From Candidatus Berkelbacteria bacterium CG10_big_fil_rev_8_21_14_0_10_43_13 (GTDB taxonomy: Bacteria; Patescibacteriota; UBA1384; XYA2-FULL-43-10; 1-14-0-10-43-13), in assembly GCA_002773985.1 (NCBI GenBank), contig PEZW01000028.1, forward strand, positions 1 through 41,519: a DNA stretch of 41,519 nt, in the 5' to 3' direction. A program made the position numbers and the translations under genes. A model generated the notes under the pieces. That model did not search any database, had not been told where the DNA came from, and worked only from the letters and a program-made list of their open reading frames with translations. Of the stretch, positions 1 through 10,412 are shown piece by piece; position 1 is the stretch's first letter; each line of letters starts with the position of its first letter.

Positions 1-88
1 TTGATGAATTAGCACCCCGAATTTGATATTAACCCAATATTTTCTGATTTGGGGTATACTATAATACAAAGACTAACGAGGAGGAAAT

Positions 89-901
89 GTGCAGGTGAAG
101 GATAAGGTTTTCGCGGTAACGGGTGCTGGAAGTGGGATCGGCAAGGCAATAGTCGTAAATTTGCTCGGCAGGGGTGCGATTGTTGCCGGAGTTGACCTAA
201 ACAAAGATGCTCTGGATGATCTCGTCAAAGAGGTCGGCGTAAAGAGCGATCTACTCTCGACTCATGTCCTCAGTATTACCGACAAGAAGGCCGTCGAGAA
301 ACTGCCCGAGGAAGTGGTAAAAGCTCATCAACACATCGACGCAGTGATCAACGATGCCGGTATCATCCAGCCTTTCGTCAAAATAAATGATCTCGACTAC
401 GACGCTATCGAAAAGGTGATGAACGTCAATTTCTACGGCGCGCTCTATATGACAAAAGCCTTCTTGCCACTTTTGCTGAAAAGACCGGAGGGCTACGTCG
501 TTAATGTCTCGAGCATGGGCGGATTCCTGCCGGTGCCGGGACAAAGCATCTATGGCGCGTCAAAGGCGGCAGTGAAGCTAATGACCGAGGGGCTCTACGC
601 CGAGCTGGCAGATACAAACGTCCATGTCTCAGTCGTCTTTCCCGGCGCAACCAATACCAATATTTCCAAAAATTCCGGTGTGGCAACGCCGGAGGTATCC
701 AGCAATAAGTCAAAACAGCAAAGCTATCCGACATTATCACCGGAGGAAGTGGCAGAGATTATTGTCAGCGGCATCGAGGACAATCGCCCGCAAATTTTTA
801 CCGGCAAAGATTCCAAGATGATGAATCTGCTTTATCGTCTAAATCCGGTATACGCGACCAACCTGATCGCCAAACAAATGAAATCATTACTCTCGAAATA
901 G
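89..901 (+). CDS. SDR-family oxidoreductase
   Basis: GTG start after GAGGAGG SD; N-terminal TGAGSGIGKA, NNDAGI-like and YGASKAA motifs typical of short-chain dehydrogenases. Confidence 0.93.
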   Translation: MQVKDKVFAVTGAGSGIGKAIVVNLLGRGAIVAGVDLNKDALDDLVKEVGVKSDLLSTHVLSITDKKAVEKLPEEVVKAHQHIDAVINDAGIIQPFVKINDLDYDAIEKVMNVNFYGALYMTKAFLPLLLKRPEGYVVNVSSMGGFLPVPGQSIYGASKAAVKLMTEGLYAELADTNVHVSVVFPGATNTNISKNSGVATPEVSSNKSKQQSYPTLSPEEVAEIIVSGIEDNRPQIFTGKDSKMMNLLYRLNPVYATNLIAKQMKSLLSK

Positions 902-927
902 AACGACTCTCGTCAGGACTCGAAAAA

Positions 928-1893
928 TTAGCCTCGAATTATTAGAAAAATCAGATAAGCAACATAAAGTAAAACACAAACGAACCCCTGCCAGCGCTCA
1001 AGGATATGTTTTTTGCCGAAAAAAATAAAAGCAAAAAGCAAAAATGTGACTATCAATAAAATCGCTAGATCGATGATGACTGTTGCTGGAAAAGCAATCG
1101 GGCGAATGACCGATGTCAGGCCCAAGACCCAGAGAATATTAAAAATATTACTGCCGACAATATTACCAACTCCAAGATCGACATTGCCTTTGCGCACAGC
1201 AACGACAGAGGTGATGAGTTCTGGCAGTGAGGTGCCGACTGCAATTACTGTTGCCGAGATCAAAAACTCACTTAGCCCAAATGATCTAGCGATCGAAATC
1301 GCCCCGTCGACAGTCCAGGTTCCGCCCAGGTAGAGTCCGACAAGTCCGACCAATATTGTCAGAATAATTACAATATTTGGCCGCTGATCTTTCGATAAAG
1401 ATATTTCTTTGAAATTTACTCTGCCATCCCTGGCTAACCTGAAAACATGAAAAAGAAAAAAACCAAAAAGCACCAACATGATTGCCCCTTCAAACCTGTA
1501 AAGATAATGCGTCTCTGGATGAGCTAGGTTTGGTAACGTAGCAAAAACGTATAGAACTAAAACAGCAAAAAATGAATACGGAATTTCTCTCAATGTGGTT
1601 GATTTTTTGACTTTGAGGCTTCGAATCATGGCAGCGATACCCAGGATCAAGAGAGTATTTGCCATGTTACTGCCGAGAATATTACCAAAGGCGACATCAC
1701 TAGTGCCTTTGATCGCTGAAACAACATTGACCACCAGCTCCGGCATCGAGGTACCGAAGGCAACAATCGTCAGGCCGACGACAAGTTTCGAGATACCAAA
1801 TTTTTCAGCCAGAAGCGAAGATCCCTCGACGAGGTAATCGGCTCCCTTGACCAAGAAAAATATACCAACGATCAAAATAATGTATGGCAGCAT
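928..1893 (-). CDS. CaCA-family Na+/Ca2+ antiporter (YrbG-like)
   Basis: Two alpha repeats: VAFGTSMPELVVN...GNILGSNMANTLLILG and VAVGTSLPELITS...GNIVGSNIFNILWVLG; multi-TM. Confidence 0.93.
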   Translation of the reverse strand: MLPYIILIVGIFFLVKGADYLVEGSSLLAEKFGISKLVVGLTIVAFGTSMPELVVNVVSAIKGTSDVAFGNILGSNMANTLLILGIAAMIRSLKVKKSTTLREIPYSFFAVLVLYVFATLPNLAHPETHYLYRFEGAIMLVLFGFFLFHVFRLARDGRVNFKEISLSKDQRPNIVIILTILVGLVGLYLGGTWTVDGAISIARSFGLSEFLISATVIAVGTSLPELITSVVAVRKGNVDLGVGNIVGSNIFNILWVLGLTSVIRPIAFPATVIIDLAILLIVTFLLFAFIFFGKKHILERWQGFVCVLLYVAYLIFLIIRG

Positions 1894-1983
1894 TTTACAA
1901 GAAGTTTAATGGTTTTCTTAATTTTACATTAGAAACAATAAAATATAAACTAAAAGCAGATAATTTCTTTAAAATTACTTGAA

Positions 1984-2565
1984 ATGCTTCACAAACGCAC
2001 ACTACAAATCATCAGTTTTCTGAAAGAAATCGAGAAGCTCAAGCTTGTCTGGCGAGTCAATTATCTATCTGACAAGAGAACGCGCGAAGACGACGCTCAG
2101 CATTCTTGGCACTTAGCGATGATGATTTTGGTTTTGCCGACGAACTCTCAGTCAAATTTGATGTCGGCCATGCGATCAAGCTAGCGCTAATTCATGACAT
2201 GGGCGAGATTTACACTGGTGACAGCTGGTCACTGAAGCCAGACAAGAAACAAAAACATGCTGAGGAAGAAAAGTCCATGAAGAAGGTACTGTCTGTCTTG
2301 CCACAGGATTTGCAAAAAGAATTGTATAATCTCTGGTTGGAATACGAAAATGGTGAGACAATTGAGGCCAAGGTTGCCAAAGCGCTCGACAAGATTATTT
2401 ATTCAATTCAATATGCAACCTCACAAGAAATTGAGTGGGGGGCAAAAAACTTCAATTCATGAATCAAGAGAATACGCGATGCCACATATTAAATTCGAGC
2501 CAAAATTAATCGAGATCATTAATCATCTTCTGTCCGAGGTGCCAGAATATCATAATCCAAAATAA
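1984..2565 (+). pseudogene. HD-domain hydrolase (YfbR/HDDC2-like), reading frame broken twice
   Basis: AQHSWHLAMM (frame of 1984) continues as LALIHDMGEIYTGD (frame of 2106), then IHESREYAMPHIKFEPKLIEIINHLL (frame of 2350); apparent 1-nt loss near 2130-2137 and 1-nt gain near the GGGGGGCAAAAAA run (about 2435-2450). Confidence 0.75.
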
Positions 2566-2573
2566 AATAATAT

Positions 2574-4919
2574 CTATCGATCAATTATTTTATTCAACAG
2601 CAATCTCTTCTCAACCGAAGCGATTAGTTTTTTGGTGGCGATGACGATGTCGGGAGTGACAGAAACTGAGGTTGTTCCGGCCCTCACCATCATCTCAGTA
2701 ATTTCTGGGTAGGTACTTGGTGCCTGCCCACAGATCGAGCAGGTCACATTTAGACGGCGGCAAGTCTTGATGACATATTCGATCGACATCGTCACCGCTT
2801 CATCGCGTTCGTCAAATGTGGCGGCAAGCGTCTGATTATCACGATCAACACCGAGAGTCAGCTGAGTTAGATCGTTCGATCCGATCGAGACACCGTCAAT
2901 GCCGAGAGCGATGAATTTTTCAAGCAATATGACGTTGGCAGGGATCTCACACATCATCAAAATCTTGAAGTCAGGTCCCTGTGACAATCCTCCAGCCTTG
3001 ATCAGCTCCATACACTGTTTCATTTCGTCGACTGTGCGGACAAAAGGCACCATCATGTGGAGATTTTTCAGATCAAGCTCTTCGCGAACTTTCTTGATCG
3101 CTTTCAACTCGTAAGCAAACATATCTGGATCGGCAATATAGCGCGAAGCACCACGATAACCGATCATCGGATTATCCTCGACTGGTTCATATTTATCGCC
3201 ACCTTTGAGACCACGATACTCGTTTGTCTTGAAATCAGTCGCGCGATAGACGACCGGTCGTGGGTTGAAAGCGCCAGCAATTGTCTTGAGCCCCTCGACT
3301 AAAGCATCAACATATTTGTCTCCTCGCCCAGAAGCAACCATCGCTTTTGGATGTTCACCTAGACTGGCGACCATAAATTCCGCCCGGAGTAAACCGACGC
3401 CATCTACTGGTAATTTCGCCACTTCCTCGGCCAAGCTTGGCTCGCCCAAATTGACATAAACTTTGGTGCCGGTTACCGGAATTTCTTCGGAGATCATCGA
3501 CCCAGAACCGGCCGGACCTGTCGCCAAAATATTGTCTTTTCCTGTTTGTGTCTTTGTTTGGATTTTTCCCTTGAAAACTAACCCCTTAGCTCCGTCGACC
3601 GTGATGACCTGACCATTTTTCAAGACGTGGGTCGCTGTTCCTGTGCCAACAACACAAGGGATTCCTAGTTCACGTGAAACAATAGCCGCATGGCAAGTTC
3701 GTCCGCCGGTATCGGTCACGATCGCTCGAGCTTTTCTCATCGCAGGGACGAAATCCGGTGTTGTCATCTCTGTCACCAAAACATCACCGTCATTTATTTT
3801 GTCAATTTCAGTCGGTTTATGAATAATTTTTACTGGGCCTGAGGCCATACCAAGAGAAGCAGCTGCCCCCTTTAAAATTACTTCAGCTTTGCTTTCGTCG
3901 GTGGCTGTATCTTCTCGTTGCTGATCTGTTTGACTGTCTTTGTGCGCCTTTTTTTTACCCAATGTCGTGATTGGTCGTGATTGAACAAAATATATTTTAC
4001 CGTCTTCAATCGCCCATTCGGTGTCTTGCGGCTTTCCATAATGTTTCTCGATTTTGAGACCAATTTCAGCTAGTTTTAATATAGTCTCATCAGAAATTTT
4101 TTGGACTTTTTGCTTGCTTTTTGGCACCGCCATATGTTGATCGCCGTGCTCACCTTTCTTGGCAACCTTCCACTTTTGCTCGTTTATTTCTTTGCTGACA
4201 ATCGAGAGGTTTTTCTTGTCGATAACATAACGGTCAGGAGTAACTTCGCCCAAAACGATTGCTTCACCCAAGCCCCAACCGGCTTCGATGATAAGGTAAT
4301 CAGGATTTTCTTCGACTGGATCAACGGTAAAAAGAATACCAGCGACATCTGAGTTGATCAGGTTTTGAACCGGTGCAGACAAACCAACTTTGAGATGATC
4401 ATACTTTTGCACAACACGATAATAGATTGCTCGTGCTTCGAAAAGCGAAGCATAGCAATTTTTCACCGATTTGACGACTTCGTCCGGAGTTGTCACGTTT
4501 AGGTATGTAGTCTGCTGGCCAGCAAATGAAGCATCAGGCAAATCCTCGGCTGTGGCACTAGAGCGGACAGCGACCGGAAAACCACCAAGCTTGTGATATG
4601 CATCCTTGATCTGCTTCACCAGGTCTTCTGGCATCTTGGCCGTGACAATTGTTCGCTTAATTTCTCTGGCGACAGCGTTTAGTCTCTTGTTGTCGTCAGC
4701 ATTTAAGCCTTTTAGCTCTTTTGCTATCTTTGCTTTAATGCCCGTCTTCTCGATGAAATAATAATATGCCTGGGCCGTGACGCAAAAGCCATTTGGCACT
4801 GGAATTCCAGCATTGACCAGTTCGCCGAGATTAGCGCCTTTGCCTCCGACAAGCGCGATATCCTCCTTGTGAATGTCTTTGAACCACATGGTTAAAGGCG
4901 CCTGTTGCTTCTTGGTCAT
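2574..4919 (-). CDS. ppsA: Phosphoenolpyruvate synthase
   Basis: VGGKGANLGEL, VAVRSSATAEDLPDASFAGQQ, TDTGGRTCHAAIVSRELGIPCVVG, GSNDLTQLTLGVDRD; start chosen at MTKKQQ after GGAGGG (track ORF extends to 4958). Confidence 0.95.
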   Translation of the reverse strand: MTKKQQAPLTMWFKDIHKEDIALVGGKGANLGELVNAGIPVPNGFCVTAQAYYYFIEKTGIKAKIAKELKGLNADDNKRLNAVAREIKRTIVTAKMPEDLVKQIKDAYHKLGGFPVAVRSSATAEDLPDASFAGQQTTYLNVTTPDEVVKSVKNCYASLFEARAIYYRVVQKYDHLKVGLSAPVQNLINSDVAGILFTVDPVEENPDYLIIEAGWGLGEAIVLGEVTPDRYVIDKKNLSIVSKEINEQKWKVAKKGEHGDQHMAVPKSKQKVQKISDETILKLAEIGLKIEKHYGKPQDTEWAIEDGKIYFVQSRPITTLGKKKAHKDSQTDQQREDTATDESKAEVILKGAAASLGMASGPVKIIHKPTEIDKINDGDVLVTEMTTPDFVPAMRKARAIVTDTGGRTCHAAIVSRELGIPCVVGTGTATHVLKNGQVITVDGAKGLVFKGKIQTKTQTGKDNILATGPAGSGSMISEEIPVTGTKVYVNLGEPSLAEEVAKLPVDGVGLLRAEFMVASLGEHPKAMVASGRGDKYVDALVEGLKTIAGAFNPRPVVYRATDFKTNEYRGLKGGDKYEPVEDNPMIGYRGASRYIADPDMFAYELKAIKKVREELDLKNLHMMVPFVRTVDEMKQCMELIKAGGLSQGPDFKILMMCEIPANVILLEKFIALGIDGVSIGSNDLTQLTLGVDRDNQTLAATFDERDEAVTMSIEYVIKTCRRLNVTCSICGQAPSTYPEITEMMVRAGTTSVSVTPDIVIATKKLIASVEKRLLLNKIIDR

Positions 4920-4959
4920 TATCCCTCCAAATATAATTTTAGAATTTAAAATTTTCAAT

Positions 4960-5409
4960 TTATAGCAACTTTTCCATTACATCTTTGACTATGTCCCATT
5001 CGTAGCCCCTACTGATCAAATGTCTGCCCAACTTTTCATATCTTTTCTCTGGTAGAATATTTCTCTGTTTGGCTAGCCATTTTTCTGCCAATTCCGTTGC
5101 TCGCTGCAGCTCATCGTCGGAGTCAATTCCGTTCAAATTTTGTTCTATCAGATCCGCGGGCACTTTCAATTGGATTAATTTTTGCCTGATCTTATATTTC
5201 CCTTTGGTACCAAAATCTGTGTTATTGCGAATTAAATTCTTGACAAATCGCTCATCGTTTATAAAGTCTTTGTCAGTCAGAAATTGAATAGTACTATCAA
5301 TTTCTGCTGGTTCATACTTTTTCATACGCATCTTGTCACGAATCTCACCTTCTGTCCGATCACGCAATTCCAGTAAATATAGGGCACATTCAAGCGGCTT
5401 TTTCTTCAT
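4960..5409 (-). CDS. recX: Regulatory protein RecX
   Basis: Helical RecX-like repeats (CALYLLELRDRTEGEIRDKMRMKKY..., LISRGYEWDIVKDVM); downstream of recA on the same strand. Confidence 0.88.
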   Translation of the reverse strand: MKKKPLECALYLLELRDRTEGEIRDKMRMKKYEPAEIDSTIQFLTDKDFINDERFVKNLIRNNTDFGTKGKYKIRQKLIQLKVPADLIEQNLNGIDSDDELQRATELAEKWLAKQRNILPEKRYEKLGRHLISRGYEWDIVKDVMEKLL

Positions 5410-5851
5410 GATTATCTTCGTTCTCGCTTAGTTCAATTTCATCAAGCACTTTTACACAATCATCATCGCTGCCTGTACCAAATAAAATTTTTAGTTGATT
5501 TAGCGCACTTCGAAAACCAAGCTCGTCTCCAATACGTTTACAAACCAGTGCTACGCCGATAGTGATTGTTTTTTGCATTTCAGGGTCTAATTTCCCATCT
5601 TTATTCAGAACCTCATTCGCATATTCAATATAACGCCTAGCTTTTTCACCATCACTCATCTGCCCAGGGTCACCTTCCCCAATCTTCCGCCTTAGATCAC
5701 GAAGTTGACCTGGCTCATTCTTTTTAAAAGCAACTTGAGGACTATCGTCAGGGCTTTGTTCAGTTTTTTGTTCTGGCTGATCAATATGTTCCTCTATAGC
5801 TTGTTGTTCTATTTTCCCATCCATTGGTTCTGATGGTTCTGACAATCCCAT
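5390..5851 (-). CDS. Hypothetical protein between recA and recX, disordered N-terminus
   Basis: ORF in the recA-recX operon, overlapping recX start. Confidence 0.7.
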   Translation of the reverse strand: MGLSEPSEPMDGKIEQQAIEEHIDQPEQKTEQSPDDSPQVAFKKNEPGQLRDLRRKIGEGDPGQMSDGEKARRYIEYANEVLNKDGKLDPEMQKTITIGVALVCKRIGDELGFRSALNQLKILFGTGSDDDCVKVLDEIELSENEDNHEEKAA

Positions 5852-5868
5852 ATTATCCTTTCAAATAA

Positions 5869-6933
5869 TTATTCTTCCTCTTCCTCTGCATCGGCTGAGT
5901 CTTTGTCCTTTTTGATCTTTTCTAAAATTTTTACTTTTATTTCTTCAGCAATTTTCTTATTCTTCTTCAGGAATTCTCGTGCACCTTCCTTGCCCTGGCC
6001 GAGTTTTTCGTCACCATAGGAGAGCCATGAGCCGGCTTTCTCAATAATCCCATGAGTAACACCGAGATTAATTATTTCACCGGTATAATCAATACCAGCC
6101 CCATAAAAAATATCAAATTCAGCCACTTTGAATGGTGGCGCAACTTTGTTTTTGACCACTTTCACCGTCGTCGCGTTACCGACGACATCATCACCTTTTT
6201 TCAGCGCCGCCCGACGACGAATATCGAGACGAACCGAGGAATAAAATTTCAGAGCATTTCCACCGGTCGTTGTCTCGGGATTGCCAAACATTACGCCGAT
6301 TTTCATACGAATCTGGTTGATAAAGATAAGAACGGTTTTTGACTTTGAGACAGCGCCTGTCAATTTGCGCAAAGCCTGCGACATCAGCCTGGCCTGGACG
6401 CCCATCATCGAATCACCCATCTCACCCTCAATCTCGGCGCGAGGGACCAGAGCAGCAACCGAGTCGACAACGACAACATCAAGCGCGTTCGAACGCACAA
6501 GTGTTTCACAAATTTCCAGCGCTTGTTCACCATTATCCGGCTGAGAAATAAGCAGGTTATCTAGATCAACACCAATTTTCCGAGCATATTCTGGATCAAA
6601 AGCATGTTCAGCATCGATAAAAGCGGCATTGCCACCCTTCTTCTGAGCCTCAGCGATCGAGTGGATTGCCAATGTCGTCTTGCCTGACGATTCTGGACCA
6701 TATATTTCGATAACGCGACCGCGTGGCAGCCCGCCGATACCTAGAGCAAGATCGAGAGAAAATGAGCCCGTGGAAACTGCGTCGACTTTCATCGCCGAGT
6801 TTTGGCTCATCGTCATGATGGCGCCCTTGCCAAACTGTTTTTCGATCGAGCTAAGAGCTGACTGAAGCGCCTCGCTCTTCCCTGACACCGCCTTCGTGGT
6901 TGAAGGAATATCAATATCCGACTTTTTTGCCAT
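5869..6933 (-). CDS. recA: Recombinase RecA
   Basis: [16 protein letters not shown] Walker [42 protein letters not shown]; start at MAKKSD. Confidence 0.97.
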   Translation of the reverse strand: MAKKSDIDIPSTTKAVSGKSEALQSALSSIEKQFGKGAIMTMSQNSAMKVDAVSTGSFSLDLALGIGGLPRGRVIEIYGPESSGKTTLAIHSIAEAQKKGGNAAFIDAEHAFDPEYARKIGVDLDNLLISQPDNGEQALEICETLVRSNALDVVVVDSVAALVPRAEIEGEMGDSMMGVQARLMSQALRKLTGAVSKSKTVLIFINQIRMKIGVMFGNPETTTGGNALKFYSSVRLDIRRRAALKKGDDVVGNATTVKVVKNKVAPPFKVAEFDIFYGAGIDYTGEIINLGVTHGIIEKAGSWLSYGDEKLGQGKEGAREFLKKNKKIAEEIKVKILEKIKKDKDSADAEEEEE

Positions 6934-7023
6934 TATGGTCCTTTCCATTGTTATATTGTTCTATTGTTACATTGTTACTTGCGGGCGAACAACAATGGAA
7001 CAATGAAACAATTGAGCAATTGG

Positions 7024-7731
7024 TTACTGGGTCTGACCTGTTTCGATAAGCGCTGTCTTTGGCTTATACTCTATCGTGATAATCTGACTTGTCTCTTTTT
7101 CAGCTCGATTCGAGGCCTGAACTTTGATCACATTGAGCCCACGTTGGAGCTTCAAATTTGTAGAAAAATGACCGTCAGTCGTAACCGGCACAGCTTCGTT
7201 GTTAATAGTGAGATAATCACCGTTTTCGGCTAAGCCACGAACATTGACCGAGTCCGATTCGACAATCGAATTATTTGACGGGTTCATCAACTGCAAGACT
7301 GGTGCACCAGCAAATCCAGCGACTTGAAAAGCAATGTATGCGAACATCGCAATCAAAAACATACTGAAGGTGGTGTAAACTGCGACTTTTGGCGTTATCA
7401 AAACTTTCTTTTCGCCAAGCGCTTTCTGATAGCTCATATTTTTACCGGCTTGAAAATTTATAAAACCGTATTCGTGTTCAAACTTTTTTTCGACTTCTTT
7501 GCGATCCAGACCAAGACATTTGGCATATGCAAGAACAAAGCCTCGCGTATACGCAAAGGATGGCAATGATTGCCAGTTGCCGGCTTCCAAGTCTTCGAGA
7601 TATTTTGCTTTGACTTTACAGGCAGCTTCACTGTCGCAAATCGACAGCTCTTTTCCTATACGAACAGACTTCAAAAATTCTCCTAGTGGTTTCTCACTTG
7701 CAATTTTTCTTTTTTTAAAGCCGTTGACCAT
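7024..7731 (-). CDS. RodZ-like HTH membrane protein
   Basis: N-terminal HTH_25-like GEFLKSVRIGKELSI...KYLEDLEAGNWQSLPSFAYTRGFVLAYAKCLGLD, single TM, extracellular beta domain. Confidence 0.85.
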   Translation of the reverse strand: MVNGFKKRKIASEKPLGEFLKSVRIGKELSICDSEAACKVKAKYLEDLEAGNWQSLPSFAYTRGFVLAYAKCLGLDRKEVEKKFEHEYGFINFQAGKNMSYQKALGEKKVLITPKVAVYTTFSMFLIAMFAYIAFQVAGFAGAPVLQLMNPSNNSIVESDSVNVRGLAENGDYLTINNEAVPVTTDGHFSTNLKLQRGLNVIKVQASNRAEKETSQIITIEYKPKTALIETGQTQ

Positions 7732-7859
7732 ATCAAAATAATTTTTAATTTCTAATTTCCCCCAAAGGGGAGTCTTTGACTTAATTTCTAATCAAGTCCT
7801 AATTTCTAATTTTTAAACATTAAATCATTGGAAATTGAATAAAAATTTAAAATTTAAAA

Positions 7860-10055
7860 TTAATACTGTTTGTTGTCTTCGTGGTAATCGTCACCATAAT
7901 TCTGACCACTATCATTGTAGCCAGAAAATCCACCGGAAACCAAAATGTCGCGCGGTTTGGCACCATCAGATGGACCGATCACGCCATTTTCCTCGAGAAT
8001 ATCGAGGAGTCGAGCAGCCCTGGCGTAGCCAACTTTGAGTCGGCGCTGGAGCAGTGAAGCAGACGCTTTACCAGAAGCAACAACCAGGTCAAGCGCTTCA
8101 CCATAAAGATCGTCCTCACTCGAACCATTACCACCGCTGACACCACCGTGAGCAGATTTGCCAAACGATAAAATCGATTCTTCGTATTGTGGTTCTGATT
8201 CATCCTTGAGAAACTTGACCAGGTCGTCGATCTCCGAATCAGAGACAAAACAGCCCTGAATACGACGTGGTTTGACACCAGCCGCCATGAAAAGCATGTC
8301 ACCATTGCCAAGTAATTTTTCACTACCAGACATATCGAGAATCGTCCGGGAATCGACTTGGCTAGCCGTGGCAAAAGCAAGACGTGAATTGATGTTTGCC
8401 TTGATCAGTCCAGTCAGGACATCGACCGATGGCCGCTGCGTCGCAACGATCAGATGAATGCCAGTCGCCCGCGCCATCTGAGCGATTCGGACGATCGAGC
8501 CTTCAACTTCCTTTGAGGAAGTCGCCATCAGATCCGCCAATTCATCGATAATTATAACGATAAATGGCAGCTTACCATCCGGACCCGGTGATTCATTGTA
8601 GGCACCAATATTGCGCTTGCCCAGATCAGAAAACATCTTGTAGCGCCGCTCCATCTCCCAAACCGTCCACTTCAGTGCAGAGACAGTCTTGTCAACATCG
8701 ACTACGACCGGCGTCAGCAAATGCGGAATATCGTTATAACCAATCAGCTCAACCCGTTTCGGGTCGATCAGCATCAAGCGCAAATCACTCGGAGCATTGT
8801 TGAAAAGCAGTGAAGTAATGATCGAGTTGATACAGACTGATTTACCTGAGCCAGTCGCACCGGCGATCATCAGATGAGGCATTTTTTCGAGATCGATGGC
8901 AACTGGTTCACCAGCAACATCACGACCAAGAGCCAGGGCTAATTTGCTTTTTGTCGCCTTGAATTGACTGGAGAGTAAAATTTCTCGAAGCGTCACCTTG
9001 GCAGTATTTTTATTTGGAAGTTCGACACCGACAGCATTTTTGCCTGGAATTGGTGCTTCGATCCTGATGCTCTTGGCTGACAAGGCCAAGGCTAGATCGT
9101 TTTGACGGGCAACGATTTGATTTAGCTTGACACCCTCGCTCGGCTTGATCGTGTACTGCGTCACTGTCGGTCCGACATTGGCATCGCCCAGAGCAACTTC
9201 AACGCCAAAAGTCTTCAGGCATTTCTGAATCGCTTCAGCGTTCTTGTAAATATTGCCTGGATCAGCCACCTCGTCCAGCTCTTTCAAAATTTCAATTGTA
9301 GGATATTCCCAGTTGACATCTTTCCTGACGATCGGTAATTCGCGCGGTGTCTCCATGACTGGAGCCTTAGCTGCTGGCTGGAGAGAAGATTTGCGTCGGC
9401 CGGAAAACTTACGCCTGACTGATTCGAAAACAGAGACCCTGGCTTCCGGCGCGCAGTTGACGTTGATCTCGTCTTCATCGGATTCCCCAGTCTTGATGCC
9501 GAGGAGTTCGTAGAGCGACAGATTGAAGATCATCATCACAGCGATGACAATCAAGATAATAGTGAGTAAGAAAGTCGGGAAAAGCCCGATCGCGTTGCGG
9601 AGTGGCCCTGAGACAGCATAGCCGATTGAACCGCCGTACTGGCCGTTTGATGCCGCTTCCTTTGCCGCTTCGATTGGGATGAAAAGATGTAGAAAAGCCG
9701 GCACTGAAATTATCAATAGAGCAAGCCCGATAAATTCGGCGATGCGATATTTTTTCTTTGGCGAGAGCAATATCACGCCGGTGTAAAACAAAACGACAAC
9801 AAAAATATAGGCAGTGAAAGAACCGAAAAGCTTGCTAATCAAAACCGAAAAAGTCAGACCAAGCACGCCGGCTTTGCCGATAAATCCAAGCATAAAGACG
9901 ACAGCCAGAATAATGAAAAAAAGTGAGAAAATGATCCGCCAGGTTTCTTTGCTCAAACCAAGCGACCAGTCAAAGACAAAATCACCCCAATCATTTTCTT
10001 TTTGATACCACTTCTTTCGTGGTTTTTTCTTTGGATGAACTCTGCGCCGACCCAT
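7860..10055 (-). CDS. ftsK: DNA translocase FtsK/SpoIIIE
   Basis: N-terminal TM segments, MIAGATGSGKSVCINSIITSLL, LMLIDPKRVEL, gamma-like wHTH tail (LLQRRLKVGYARAARLLDILEENGVIG). Confidence 0.95.
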   Translation of the reverse strand: MGRRRVHPKKKPRKKWYQKENDWGDFVFDWSLGLSKETWRIIFSLFFIILAVVFMLGFIGKAGVLGLTFSVLISKLFGSFTAYIFVVVLFYTGVILLSPKKKYRIAEFIGLALLIISVPAFLHLFIPIEAAKEAASNGQYGGSIGYAVSGPLRNAIGLFPTFLLTIILIVIAVMMIFNLSLYELLGIKTGESDEDEINVNCAPEARVSVFESVRRKFSGRRKSSLQPAAKAPVMETPRELPIVRKDVNWEYPTIEILKELDEVADPGNIYKNAEAIQKCLKTFGVEVALGDANVGPTVTQYTIKPSEGVKLNQIVARQNDLALALSAKSIRIEAPIPGKNAVGVELPNKNTAKVTLREILLSSQFKATKSKLALALGRDVAGEPVAIDLEKMPHLMIAGATGSGKSVCINSIITSLLFNNAPSDLRLMLIDPKRVELIGYNDIPHLLTPVVVDVDKTVSALKWTVWEMERRYKMFSDLGKRNIGAYNESPGPDGKLPFIVIIIDELADLMATSSKEVEGSIVRIAQMARATGIHLIVATQRPSVDVLTGLIKANINSRLAFATASQVDSRTILDMSGSEKLLGNGDMLFMAAGVKPRRIQGCFVSDSEIDDLVKFLKDESEPQYEESILSFGKSAHGGVSGGNGSSEDDLYGEALDLVVASGKASASLLQRRLKVGYARAARLLDILEENGVIGPSDGAKPRDILVSGGFSGYNDSGQNYGDDYHEDNKQY

Positions 10056-10217
10056 ACATTCCCTCACTTATATTAGAATACAGAATTAAGAATCAAGCTA
10101 ATCCTCTAATCAAAACTCTGGCTGAATTCTTTATTCTGAATTCCGTCCAGCTTTCCTACTATTATAGTTCAATCACATGAGCGTTGCAAATAAACGGAGT
10201 GAAATAAATACTGTTAA

Positions 10218-10263
10218 ACAAATTCTACAAATATGGACGATCGTCCATATTTGTAGAATTTGT
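10218..10263. repeat. Perfect 46-bp palindrome with CGATCG centre
   Basis: ACAAATTCTACAAATATGGACGATCGTCCATATTTGTAGAATTTGT equals its own reverse complement. Confidence 0.97.
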
Positions 10264-10290
10264 AATTTGTATATAAAATGGATTGTTACA

Positions 10291-10331
10291 AAAAAAGATC
10301 GCCAGCTCCCCCCTGAGCTCGGCGACCTTTT
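10291..10331 (-). terminator. Intrinsic terminator downstream of rnj
   Basis: Minus strand: AAAAGGTCGCCGAGCTC-aggggg-GAGCTGGCGATCTTTTTTT. Confidence 0.75.
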
Positions 10332-10338
10332 CACTTTT

Positions 10339-10410
10339 CTGGCCTTAATACATAATACGTTATACATAATACATAATACGTAATACGTAATACGTTATAC
10401 GTTATACGGT
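10339..10410. repeat. Degenerate word array (ATACATAATACGTTATAC...)
   Basis: Tandem-like words AATACATA/AATACGTA/ATACGTTATAC after the rnj stop. Confidence 0.8.
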
Positions 10411-10412
10411 TT

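Noticed and set aside
5390-5409. recX and upstream ORF overlap as translational-coupling novelty
   Set aside because: Short overlaps between co-transcribed genes are ordinary
10339-10410. Possible CRISPR-like tandem array
   Set aside because: Words are 8-12 nt, contiguous and irregular, with no unique spacers and no cas genes in the window
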